Part shown: piece after piece, positions 24,517 through 31,574 of the stretch | Layout of the letters: the number at the start of each line of letters is the position of its first letter | How positions within the stretch are numbered: position 1 is the stretch's first letter | NCBI GenBank assembly: GCA_035406685.1 | Contig: DAONLM010000010.1 | Span: forward strand, 1 to 31,577 | DNA: 31,577 bases | Origin: DAONLM01 sp035406685 | GTDB lineage: Bacteria > Spirochaetota > GWE2-31-10 > MWDO01 | Direction: 5' to 3' | Position numbers and translations under genes: made by a program | The notes under the pieces: generated by a model | Database searches by the model: none | Seen by the model: the letters and a program-made list of their open reading frames with translations, nothing else | What the model was told of the DNA's origin: nothing

Positions 24517-25500
24517 TTGAAAGAAAAATACAAAGGATCTCACAAAATTAAAAAAAGGAAAAAAATAGAGAAAGATTTTGACTCACTTGATATATATCTA
24601 AAAGAAATTTCTAAAATTCCTCTTTTAACACCTGAGGAAGAGTATAATATTTGCCAGAAAATATCAGAATTTTCTGAAAAATTAAAAAATTTAGAAATAA
24701 AATATAATAATAAAGATATAGATATAGAAAATTATGAAAAAGAAAAAAAATATTTAACAGAAATTCTAAATATTAATAAAAACAAAATGATAAGAGCGAA
24801 TTTAAGATTGGTAATAAGTATTGCTAAAAAATATCAAAACAGAGGATTATCTCTTATTGATTTAATAAATGAAGGTAATATTGGTCTAATAGAGGCAATA
24901 GAGAGATTTGACTATACAAAAGGATTCAAATTTTCTACTTACGGGTCATGGTGGATTAAGCAGGCCATAATAAAGGCAATTGCAGATAAAGGAAGAATAA
25001 TTAGAATCCCAGTTCATATGCTTAATCTTGTAAAAAAAATTTACTATCTAATGGAAGATTTAACAGAAAAGAGTGGAAAGATACCAGACACAAAAGAGAT
25101 TGCAAAAATTACTGGAATTCCCGAGGATAAAATAAAAAAGATAACGAACATAATAAAAGACACATCTTCACTCGATTCACCAATCTTTGAGAATAACGAT
25201 TATACAGAAATTAAAGATACAATTCAGGATAATAAAAATGTATCACCAGTAGAGCATATCTTTTCGTTGGCATTACAGGAGACAATAGACGAAATATTAG
25301 TTCAGCTATCAGAAAAAGAGAAAAAAATCATTGAGCTAAGATATGGTCTAAATGGATTAGGTCCTCATACTCTGGAGGAGACTGGATTTATACTTGGTCT
25401 AACAAGAGAGAGAGTAAGACAAATTCAGAGAGTAGCTTTAAAAAAGTTAAAAGAGATTAATCAAAATCTTAAAATACTGGAGGATTTCAAAGATGCATAA
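24517..25500 (+). CDS. RNA polymerase sigma-70 family factor (group 2-like)
   Basis: The protein has 327 residues. Region 1.2 (about 23-50, YLKEISKIPLLTPEEE), region 2 (about 88-158, with NLRLVISIAKKY, LIDLINEGNIGLIEAIERFDY and KFSTYGSWWIKQAI), region 3 (about 160-240, IRIPVHM onward) and region 4 (about 257-315, with the -35-reading helix TLEETGFILGLTRERVRQIQ) are all present. The short N-terminus without region 1.1, and GSWWIKQ in place of the usual A-T-W-W-I-R-Q of the primary factor, suggest an alternative (RpoS-like) factor, but a primary factor cannot be excluded. Start is TTG, placed by AAGAGG at 24505-24510. A probable lipoprotein gene overlaps its end. Confidence 0.88.
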   Translation: MKEKYKGSHKIKKRKKIEKDFDSLDIYLKEISKIPLLTPEEEYNICQKISEFSEKLKNLEIKYNNKDIDIENYEKEKKYLTEILNINKNKMIRANLRLVISIAKKYQNRGLSLIDLINEGNIGLIEAIERFDYTKGFKFSTYGSWWIKQAIIKAIADKGRIIRIPVHMLNLVKKIYYLMEDLTEKSGKIPDTKEIAKITGIPEDKIKKITNIIKDTSSLDSPIFENNDYTEIKDTIQDNKNVSPVEHIFSLALQETIDEILVQLSEKEKKIIELRYGLNGLGPHTLEETGFILGLTRERVRQIQRVALKKLKEINQNLKILEDFKDA

Positions 25501-26074
25501 TTGGAAAAATTTACTTTTTATAATTCTAATATCTTTTCTATGCTGTAAACAGAATGTTTATAAGAATTCAAAATATGGCTACAAAGTCGAATTTCCAGAA
25601 AATTGGATTGCAATTAATTCAAATATAGATAGATCTAAACAGGAGGAATTTAAGAAAAAAATAGAGAGTGAGAATGGACTTGTAATTTACAAAAATGTAG
25701 ATGTTGCATTTTATAATCCATTATCCAGTCCACCAGTATATGACATAATATCAATATCCACAATTCGTAAGGTAATTAATATAGACAATGTTTTAAAAAA
25801 TAAGAAAGAAATAGACTATACACTCGAATATCAATTAAGAGAGTTTTTCTCTGATGTCACAATGGTCTATTCTGATTTTCCAAAATATAGAAATGGTAAA
25901 GCGTACAGAGTAGATTTCGTATTTAAATATAAAAATATAAACTGTTATGCAAGCACAGTAATATTTACAAATAGTCTATTTTATTCTAATATGATAACAG
26001 CAATATCAAGAGCAGAAAATCAATTTGAATTAATTCAGTTAAGAGATAGGATAATAAACTCTTTTAGAAACTAA
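25493..26074 (+). CDS. Probable lipoprotein, PsbP/DcrB-like
   Basis: The protein has 193 residues. The N-terminal hydrophobic stretch ends in SFLCCKQ, a loose lipobox of the kind accepted in some diderm lineages, so the mature protein is probably lipid-anchored. The following YGYKVEFPENW matches the opening strand of PsbP/DcrB-like domains, and the remaining body alternates strands and helices of the right length. Function unknown. It overlaps the sigma-factor gene by 8 bases and has a strong GGAGG (25479-25483), so it is translated from the same message. Confidence 0.7.
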   Translation: MHNWKNLLFIILISFLCCKQNVYKNSKYGYKVEFPENWIAINSNIDRSKQEEFKKKIESENGLVIYKNVDVAFYNPLSSPPVYDIISISTIRKVINIDNVLKNKKEIDYTLEYQLREFFSDVTMVYSDFPKYRNGKAYRVDFVFKYKNINCYASTVIFTNSLFYSNMITAISRAENQFELIQLRDRIINSFRN

Positions 26075-26087
26075 AAAGGGGTAATAA

Positions 26088-26657
26088 ATGGCTATAAAAA
26101 GATCTATTTTCTTCGTATTCTCTGTATGGTTAGTATTTATACTTGATATAATAATCCCAATTGATTTTAATAATTATGGAATTCTTCCAAGGACAATACA
26201 GGGACTAGTTGGAATACCATTATCCCCTTTTCTACATGCTGGTTTATTTCATATAATTTCAAATACTATTCCATTATTTATATTACTCTTTTTATTATTT
26301 ACATTTTATAAAAAAGAATCATTACCAGTAATAGTTCTAATAATTTTAATTGGCAGAATACTCGTATGGATCTTTGGAAGAAAGAGTTATCATATAGGGG
26401 CAAGCGGCTTAATCTATGGGCTTTTTAGTTTTCTTGTGGTTTCTGGATTCTTAAGAAAGAATATAAAGACAATAATAGTATCAATAATTGTTATATTTCT
26501 TTATGGTGGATTAATATATGGGATATTCCCTCAACAATCACACATATCATGGGAAGCACATCTTTTTGGTGCTATTGCAGGTATAGTATGTAGTTATCTT
26601 TTTAAAACAAAACGAAATGAGAAATCTTCTTCCGAAAAAGAGATTAAAATTAAATAA
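26088..26657 (+). CDS. Rhomboid-family intramembrane serine protease
   Basis: The protein has 189 residues with about six hydrophobic helices. Catalytic Ser106 lies in GASG (104-107), His158 in AHLFGAIAG, and the oxyanion pair H55-x3-N59 in FHIISN. This is a complete rhomboid active site, so it should cut transmembrane helices of partner proteins in the inner membrane (family knowledge); its substrates are unknown. It follows the lipoprotein gene by 13 bases with AAAGGGG as ribosome site, forming a three-gene unit with the sigma factor. Confidence 0.92.
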   Translation: MAIKRSIFFVFSVWLVFILDIIIPIDFNNYGILPRTIQGLVGIPLSPFLHAGLFHIISNTIPLFILLFLLFTFYKKESLPVIVLIILIGRILVWIFGRKSYHIGASGLIYGLFSFLVVSGFLRKNIKTIIVSIIVIFLYGGLIYGIFPQQSHISWEAHLFGAIAGIVCSYLFKTKRNEKSSSEKEIKIK

Positions 26658-26660
26658 AAA

Positions 26661-26681
26661 AAGGGGCTTTTAAAGCCCCTT
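26661..26681 (-). terminator. Rho-independent terminator of the hsp20 operon
   Basis: Stem AAGGGGC/GCCCCTT around TTTTAAA. On the minus strand the stem is followed by a run of seven T, so it mainly ends the hsp20 transcript. It may also slow plus-strand transcripts from the rhomboid gene, which ends 3 bases before it. Confidence 0.85.
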
Positions 26682-26697
26682 ACAAGATCCTTTAATT

Positions 26698-27081
26698 TTA
26701 GGCAATATTGATCTTTATCTCTTTTGTCTTTTGCTCCTCTTTCTTTGGTAGAGTTACTATCAAAGTTCCATTTGTATAATCAGCAACTATCTTTTCAGTA
26801 TCAACTATTCCATTAAGATTAAAGGATCTCTGATAGCCACAAAACTCCATCTCTTCTCTCAATACCTCGTATCCTTCTGCTGGTTCCTTTTTATTCTCTG
26901 CAGTAAGAGTAAGAATATCCTTTTCTATCTTGATATTTATATCCTCTTTTTCAATCCCCGGTAGATCGAATATCATCTTATATTCATTATCATTCTCATA
27001 TATGTCTGTTGCTGGAACATAATATAAATATCCTCTTGTGGACTCAATATTTTTATTATCCTCTTTTTTTGTAATATTCAT
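26698..27081 (-). CDS. Small heat shock protein (Hsp20), third of operon
   Basis: The protein has 127 residues from the ATG at 27081, chosen because AAGGAGG (27094-27088) sits at ideal distance. The longer frame starting at 27108 would overlap the previous gene and has no ribosome site. It has the alpha-crystallin domain (DIYENDNEYKMIFDLPGI, then the TNGTLIVTLPK signature) and a C-terminal IKINI tail for oligomer assembly. An ATP-independent holdase chaperone by family. It carries a longer acidic N-terminus (KKEDNKNIES) than its two paralogues. Confidence 0.93.
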   Translation of the reverse strand: MNITKKEDNKNIESTRGYLYYVPATDIYENDNEYKMIFDLPGIEKEDINIKIEKDILTLTAENKKEPAEGYEVLREEMEFCGYQRSFNLNGIVDTEKIVADYTNGTLIVTLPKKEEQKTKEIKINIA

Positions 27082-27094
27082 AAGCCACCTCCTT

Positions 27095-27496
27095 TTATTT
27101 AATTTCAATAGTTTTTGGTTTTGTCTCTGGAGACTTTGGAATCTTAACTAACAATATACCATTCTTTAACTCTGCTTCAATCTTATCTGCCTCAATCTTT
27201 TCATGTAAGAGAAAATTTCTCTCAAACTCCCCTTCTCTTCTCTCTTTAAGATGATAGTTTATCTTATTCTCCTTTTCTGACTCTCTTTTACCACTGATCT
27301 TAATTGCATTATCCTTTACACTTAAACTTAAATCCTCTTTTTTAACTCCCGGTAGTTTTGAAACAATCATATACTCATTCTGATTCTCATAAATATTGGT
27401 CTCTGGCCAATAATCTCTTCTTTGATGTCTTACTCCAAATAGTCTGTTAAACTCTCTGTTTAATCTGTAAAAATCATCAAAAATAGTCTCTAACAT
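27095..27496 (-). CDS. Small heat shock protein (Hsp20), second of operon
   Basis: The protein has 133 residues. A short N-terminal arm (MLETIFDDFYRLNREFNRLF) precedes the alpha-crystallin domain with NQNEYMIVSKLPGVKKEDL, the dimer-loop region REGEFERNFLL and the signature LKNGILLVKIPK. The IEIK tail ends the chain. It lies 14 bases after the first hsp20 gene, with AAGGAGGTG before its ATG. Confidence 0.95.
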   Translation of the reverse strand: MLETIFDDFYRLNREFNRLFGVRHQRRDYWPETNIYENQNEYMIVSKLPGVKKEDLSLSVKDNAIKISGKRESEKENKINYHLKERREGEFERNFLLHEKIEADKIEAELKNGILLVKIPKSPETKPKTIEIK

Positions 27497-27510
27497 AACA
27501 CACCTCCTTA

Positions 27511-27945
27511 TTATTTAATTTCTATTTTTTTAGCTTTTGCCCCTTCTACTTTTGGGACAACAATCTTTAATACACCATCTTTTAATTCTGCTGAAATTCC
27601 TTTTTCATCAGCACCTTCCACACTAAAAGATCTTGAGAAAGATCCTTCACTTCTTTCATAAACCCCTTTGCTTCCGAGACCCTTTTTCTTTTCACTCTTT
27701 CTACTCCAATTGATTGTTAAGACTTCATTCTTTAAAGTAATCTCTATCTCATCCTTTTTGACGCCAGGAACTTCCAGTTCAATAAGATAACTATCATCCT
27801 TTTCCTCAAAATCGCATCTACCGTTCAGGATCTTATCAAACTCTTTTGAGAATCTGGACAACCACTTAAATCCTTTCCATCCCTCATCAAAAAAGGATGA
27901 AATAGCATCATTAAAGAAATCATGTTTTACTAAATCTCTACTCAT
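27511..27945 (-). CDS. Small heat shock protein (Hsp20), first of operon
   Basis: The protein has 144 residues. The N-terminal arm is aromatic (FFNDAISSFFDEGWKGFKWL) and the alpha-crystallin domain shows DSYLIELEVPGVKKDEI, ERSEGSFSRSF and LKDGVLKIVVPK, with IEIK at the end. It is the promoter-proximal gene, so probably the most expressed. AAGGAGGTG precedes the ATG, and a sigma-54-type promoter lies 46-61 bases upstream. The three paralogues differ strongly in sequence, suggesting mixed oligomers or different clients rather than recent duplication. Confidence 0.95.
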   Translation of the reverse strand: MSRDLVKHDFFNDAISSFFDEGWKGFKWLSRFSKEFDKILNGRCDFEEKDDSYLIELEVPGVKKDEIEITLKNEVLTINWSRKSEKKKGLGSKGVYERSEGSFSRSFSVEGADEKGISAELKDGVLKIVVPKVEGAKAKKIEIK

Positions 27946-27990
27946 ACAATCACCTCCTTAATTTTATTAGTTTTTTTCTAAAAATTATTA

Positions 27991-28006
27991 AGCAATAAGT
28001 GTGCCA
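27991..28006 (-). promoter_or_regulatory. Predicted sigma-54 (RpoN) promoter of hsp20 operon
   Basis: Minus strand TGGCACACTTATTGCT, against the consensus TGGCACG-N4-TTGCW. Only one of the conserved bases differs, and GG and GC are exactly 10 bases apart. The -12 GC is at 27993-27992 and the -24 GG at 28005-28004. The start would be near 27980, 35 bases before the ATG, which leaves the AAGGAGGTG site intact. Confidence 0.75.
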
Positions 28007-28049
28007 AATTTTATATATAGTTAAAATAAAACAAAAATAAAAGAAAATA

Positions 28050-28076
28050 TTTATTTATATTATATATATAAATAAA
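28050..28076. promoter_or_regulatory. AT-only inverted repeat, possible upstream activator site
   Basis: TTTATTTATAT, five bases, ATATAAATAAA. Perfect 11-base arms centred about 83 bases upstream of the predicted hsp20 start, the usual range for sigma-54 enhancer sites. It contains only A and T in an AT-rich gap, so chance is a real alternative. Confidence 0.3.
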
Positions 28077-28391
28077 AATAATCTATAAAAATAAAAATAT
28101 ATAAAAAATAATAATATATAATAACAAAAAGCAAAATAAATTTTATATTATAATTAATAAAAAATATACAAATGAGTAAAAAATATACACTAATTTTCAA
28201 AAAAATAATCTTTATGTTTATTTTTTATATTTATTAAAATCCGAAAAAATAAAATTTTTGACTAAAAAATAAACAAAAGAATAGAAAAATAATTCATAAA
28301 AAATAGATATTCTTATTTAGACAGACTTATGATAAGATTGGCCTAAATTGAGAGTAGTAGAATAGATAAAATTTTTAAAAAATGCCAGTCT

Positions 28392-28907
28392 TTATAAAAA
28401 TTGAATCTGTTTTAGGCAAAAATCTGTGCCAAAGACAAGGTAATAATATACCTCCTGGTCTATATAAAAGGGGATATCTGGATGAATCCTCTCATCCTTA
28501 TCCTTATACCATTTTACCTTCCTTGATCTCATATCCTCTATTTTGTTTTTTACCTTCTCAAGCCTCTTTTCAAACCCCTCCACACCATACTTTTCCACAA
28601 GATCAAAATATAATTCCAATATTTCTCTTACCAATACAGCGATACTAAAAGTATTTAAAGTATCGTGTATCTGTTTTAATTCATTATAAACCCTCTCTTC
28701 CAGAAACGCTCTTACCCTTTTTGTAGCATTTACACAAGGATAGTCTCTCTTTCTTCTTTCCTCTGTTAGATGCTTTTTCTTTAAAAAAGGTAGCATTGTA
28801 TTTATTACCTCTCTTATTATCTCTGACAATCCTTTATTGTTTTTTTCTTTTAAGATTTTAATTTTACTAAATAAAGAATCATTTATAACAAAATCAAATT
28901 GCAGCAT
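28392..28907 (-). CDS. Tandem ribbon-helix-helix family protein
   Basis: The protein has 171 residues. Two RHH-like segments are visible: about 3-42 (FDFVIN, LFSKIKILKEKN, LSEIIREVINTML) and about 62-105 (KRVRAFL, VYNELKQIHDTL, FSIAVLVREILELYF), joined by the conserved KKHL-EERRKRDYP stretch. A charged helix follows (110-135), then HPDIP (142-146) and the tail VYYYLVFGTDF-CLKQIQFL. It is almost identical over its C-terminal part to the fragment at 1-234 and clearly paralogous to 21348-21869. A GGAGGT site precedes the ATG; the 35-base family box lies 35 bases upstream. Probably a DNA-binding regulator acting on its own promoter; its other targets are unknown. The base composition is visibly richer in G and C than the flanks. 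Confidence 0.78.
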   Translation of the reverse strand: MLQFDFVINDSLFSKIKILKEKNNKGLSEIIREVINTMLPFLKKKHLTEERRKRDYPCVNATKRVRAFLEERVYNELKQIHDTLNTFSIAVLVREILELYFDLVEKYGVEGFEKRLEKVKNKIEDMRSRKVKWYKDKDERIHPDIPFYIDQEVYYYLVFGTDFCLKQIQFL

Positions 28908-28942
28908 TTTTTACCTCCAATAATAGAAATTATTTTCTATAT

Positions 28943-28977
28943 ATTAATCACAAAATTTTTAAGAAAATCCTTTACAA
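28943..28977 (-). promoter_or_regulatory. 35-bp conserved box upstream of RHH-family gene
   Basis: Same box as 21906-21940 with one change (ATTTTTAAGAAAATCC instead of ATTTTTGAGAAAATCC). The distance to the ATG is the same to within one base. Confidence 0.75.
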
Positions 28978-29053
28978 CTTTTTTAAAAAATTTAAAAAAT
29001 TTTAACTAAAGAATAAAATCTCATCTTTAATTTAAATATTAATTTAAAAATAT

Positions 29054-29082
29054 TTGAATAAATCATAACTATGTATTATAAT
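29054..29082 (+). promoter_or_regulatory. Predicted promoter of histidine kinase gene
   Basis: TTGAAT (29054-29059), 17-base spacer, TATAAT (29077-29082). The start would be near 29089, which leaves only the ATG at 29113 as the first usable start codon. Confidence 0.65.
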
Positions 29083-29112
29083 AATAATATAGTCTTTATT
29101 CAAAGGATTAAA

Positions 29113-31029
29113 ATGAAAAATATTCTTAATGTTTTATTAATAACAAATTCTGAAGACTTTAAAAAAAAGATAGAAGATAAATTAAAAGAAGAATTTAATC
29201 CTCATATCTTACTTTTAATAGATAAAAACAGAGAAAGATATAAGGATTTTCTTAATCAAATAGACATTATAATATTGGACTATAACAATCAATGTTTTAA
29301 TGATCTTGAATCTCTTGATATTGCAAGAAGCAAGAATACAGATATCCCCTTTATTGTCTTATCAGACCCCTTAGGCGATGAAAAGGCTGTTCAATTATTA
29401 AAAAAAGGGGCAAGTAATTATCTATTAAAAGAAAATTTAGAAAAAATTAATGAAATTATTAACTCAGAATTGAAAAATTATGATATTATTCAAAATAAAA
29501 AAGAAAGATATAATATTTTACTTGAAAATGAGATAAAACTTGAAAATATATTAGATATTTTTAAATTAGAAAAAGAAGAAATAGAAAAAATTCTGGATTT
29601 TACACTTGAACAGGCAATAAATATCACCAATAGTAAATTTGGATATATTTACGATTATGATAGTAATAACCAGGAAATCAAAATAAATAGATGGTCAAAA
29701 AACACCTTAAAGGAGTGCAAGATTCAAAATATCCAAAGAGAAATAAAATTAGAGGAGACAGGAAGATGGGCTGATGCTATTAAATATAAAAAATCTATTA
29801 TTATAAATGATCTTAAAAATCCAAAATATCCAAAAGGACATATTGAAATAACAAGGCTTTTAGCATCTCCTATTATTATAGATGATAATATAGTTGGGAT
29901 AATTGGAGTAGCAAATAAAGAGAACGATTATACTGAGGATGATGCAAAACAGATTGAATTCTTTATAGATTATGTATACAAGATTATTGTGAAAAAAGAG
30001 ATTGAAAAAAAGTTAAAAGAAAATGAAAAATACTATAAGGCAATTGTTAATGATATTCCAGCACTTGTTTGTAGGTTTTTACCAGATGAAACACTTACTT
30101 TTGTAAATAATACCTATTGTGAATATTTTGAAATGAAAAAAGAAGAACTTATCGGAAGATTTTTTACACCTTTAATCCCGGATGAAGATAAAGAATATGT
30201 AATACAACAATTCTCTTCCCTTTCTATTGATAAACCGATTATCTCATATAATCATCGAGTTATTCTAAAAGATGGGACAATTCGCTGGATGAACTGGGTT
30301 GATCATGCATTGTTTGATGAAAATAACAATATTATTGAATATCAATCAATTGGTAGAGATATTACTGAGGAAATAGAAAAAAGCAAGAAACTCGAAACTC
30401 TCTTACTCGAAAAAGATATATTACTCAGAGAGGTTCATCATAGAGTAAAAAATAATCTTCAAGTAATTAGTTCTTTAATTGAATTAAACAAGTCATACCT
30501 TAAAGAAAATGTTATTGAGATATTGGATGACATAAAAGAAAGAATAAGATCAATGGCATTGACATACGAGCATATTTATCAATCAGATAATTTCTCAGAA
30601 ATAAATATATCACAATATTTAATCTCTTTTATAGATAGAGCAATCCATAATTACAATTTTAAGAATAATCTAAAAAGAGAGATAAATATTGAGGATGTTA
30701 ATATATCTCTTGACATTGCCATGCCTATTGCTTTAATTACAAATGAGTTAATTTCAAATATATTTAAACATGCTTTTAATAATATAGAAAACCCAACTTT
30801 GACCATTAAATTAAAGAAAATAGAAGATAATAGATTTTTATTTATGATAAAAGATAATGGAATCGGTATTCCTGAGAATATTGATCCTTATTCAGATAAT
30901 ACTTTTGGTTTTATGTTAATCAATTTACTTGTAAAACAGATAAATGGTGAAATGAAAATAAAAAAAGATAATGGCACTGAAATTACAATTTTATTTTGTG
31001 ATAATCTTTATAAAAAGAGAAAAGTTTAA
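29113..31029 (+). CDS. Sensor histidine kinase, REC-GAF-PAS-HisKA_2-HATPase
   Basis: The protein has 638 residues from the ATG at 29113, chosen because AAAGG lies 6 bases upstream and the predicted -10 falls after the earlier ATG at 29071. Domains in order: receiver (about 3-120, phospho-acceptor D56, conserved lysine K106), GAF (about 150-290), PAS (about 305-420, ending with the PAC motif GRDITEEIE), HisKA_2 with LREVHHRVKNNLQ (acceptor about H443) and a HATPase with N544 in the N box and DNGIGIP. No transmembrane helix, so cytosolic. The receiver has lost the usual acidic pair after strand 1 (ITNSED where V-D-D is typical), so metal-dependent phosphorylation may be impaired. No partner regulator is next to it. 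Confidence 0.92.
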   Translation: MKNILNVLLITNSEDFKKKIEDKLKEEFNPHILLLIDKNRERYKDFLNQIDIIILDYNNQCFNDLESLDIARSKNTDIPFIVLSDPLGDEKAVQLLKKGASNYLLKENLEKINEIINSELKNYDIIQNKKERYNILLENEIKLENILDIFKLEKEEIEKILDFTLEQAINITNSKFGYIYDYDSNNQEIKINRWSKNTLKECKIQNIQREIKLEETGRWADAIKYKKSIIINDLKNPKYPKGHIEITRLLASPIIIDDNIVGIIGVANKENDYTEDDAKQIEFFIDYVYKIIVKKEIEKKLKENEKYYKAIVNDIPALVCRFLPDETLTFVNNTYCEYFEMKKEELIGRFFTPLIPDEDKEYVIQQFSSLSIDKPIISYNHRVILKDGTIRWMNWVDHALFDENNNIIEYQSIGRDITEEIEKSKKLETLLLEKDILLREVHHRVKNNLQVISSLIELNKSYLKENVIEILDDIKERIRSMALTYEHIYQSDNFSEINISQYLISFIDRAIHNYNFKNNLKREINIEDVNISLDIAMPIALITNELISNIFKHAFNNIENPTLTIKLKKIEDNRFLFMIKDNGIGIPENIDPYSDNTFGFMLINLLVKQINGEMKIKKDNGTEITILFCDNLYKKRKV

Positions 31030-31033
31030 ATTA

Positions 31034-31105
31034 TCAAATATAATTTTTCAAGGCACAAGAAATTGTAAGAAAAATTTTAGATGGGATATCTGGAGGTATA
31101 ATCTT
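31034..31105 (-). pseudogene. Possible remnant of an RHH-family gene 3' end
   Basis: The minus strand reads KIIPPDIPSKIFLTISCALK then a few residues and a stop. PPDIP and a following F-L-T stretch match the tail of the protein at 21348-21869, and GGGATATCTGGA is shared base for base with 28392-28907. A stop codon stands just upstream in the same frame, and the tail is shorter than in the intact genes, so at most a decayed fragment remains. Weak evidence. Confidence 0.35.
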
Positions 31106-31296
31106 TTATAAACATATAAAACAATTTAGGATTATTATTACTTTAATTTTTGAAAGAAAGTCAGTCAGTAGTTTATACTTTTGAAGTAAACGATGTTGTA
31201 AAAAAGTGATATTATAAATATCCTACAAAAAATTTAGTTTGTAACTCGTCTAGGATTGATTGTATAAAAATTAGTTTCTCTTCATGATAAAGTTCA

Positions 31297-31495
31297 GGTC
31301 TGTCCCCTGTTTTAATTTTAACTATAAAAAAATTATAAGTCTGTCCCTTAATACCTTCAATTTAACTTAAAAATATTACTATTTGTTAAATATATGTTAT
31401 TAAATATAACCATAATAAGGTTAAGTCTGTCCCTCTTTTGATCATAAAAAATTTATAAGTCTGTCCCCATTTAAAAAGATTTATAACTCTGTCCC
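31297..31495 (+). repeat. Cluster of five GTCTGTCCC repeats
   Basis: Copies: GGTCTGTCCCC (31297-31307), AAGTCTGTCCC (31337-31347), AAGTCTGTCCC (31423-31433), AAGTCTGTCCCC (31457-31468 or one shorter) and AACTCTGTCCC (31485-31495). Two copies share a longer unit, ATAAAAAA-TT-TATAAGTCTGTCCC. All have the same orientation but irregular spacing (about 40, 86, 34 and 28 bases), which rules out CRISPR. They are islands of C in otherwise AT-rich DNA. Confidence 0.8.
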
Positions 31496-31539
31496 TTACT
31501 TTATTTTTTTTCAAAAAAAACGAATTTTTTTCTCAAAAA

Positions 31540-31574
31540 TTGTAAAGGATTTTCTCAAAAATTTTGTGATTAAT
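31540..31574 (+). promoter_or_regulatory. 35-bp conserved RHH-family upstream box, plus orientation
   Basis: Starts TTGTAAAGGATTTTCTCAAA and ends TTTTGTGATTAAT; it is the exact reverse complement of 21906-21940. By the spacing of the other copies, a plus-strand RHH-family gene should start about 36 bases after it, near 31611, outside the window. Here TTTCTCAAAAATT also occurs a second time at 31529-31541, exactly 22 bases before its copy at 31551-31563. Confidence 0.75.

Larger units (their letters stand above)
27946..28391. other. Intergenic region upstream of hsp20 operon
   Basis: 446 bases, extremely AT-rich. It holds the sigma-54-type promoter (27991-28006), an 11-base AT inverted repeat (28050-28076) and, near 28316-28330, the stretch TTTAGACAGACTTAT, which is the reverse complement of the core of the repeats at the right end of the window with two C lost. 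The last ~25 bases continue the RHH-family homology. No gene is visible. Confidence 0.6.

Noticed and set aside
27082..27108. Longer N-terminus of the third hsp20 gene
   Set aside because: It would overlap the previous gene and cover the AAGGAGG site that clearly serves the ATG at 27081.
28382..28648. Open frame of 88 codons on the plus strand
   Set aside because: Antisense to the conserved RHH-family gene, with no ribosome site.
29071..29112. Upstream ATG as start of the histidine kinase
   Set aside because: The predicted -10 falls after it, it has no ribosome site, and the extra 14 residues do not belong to the receiver fold.
31297..31495. CRISPR array
   Set aside because: Units are only about 11 bases, spacing is irregular (28 to 86 bases) and there are no cas genes.
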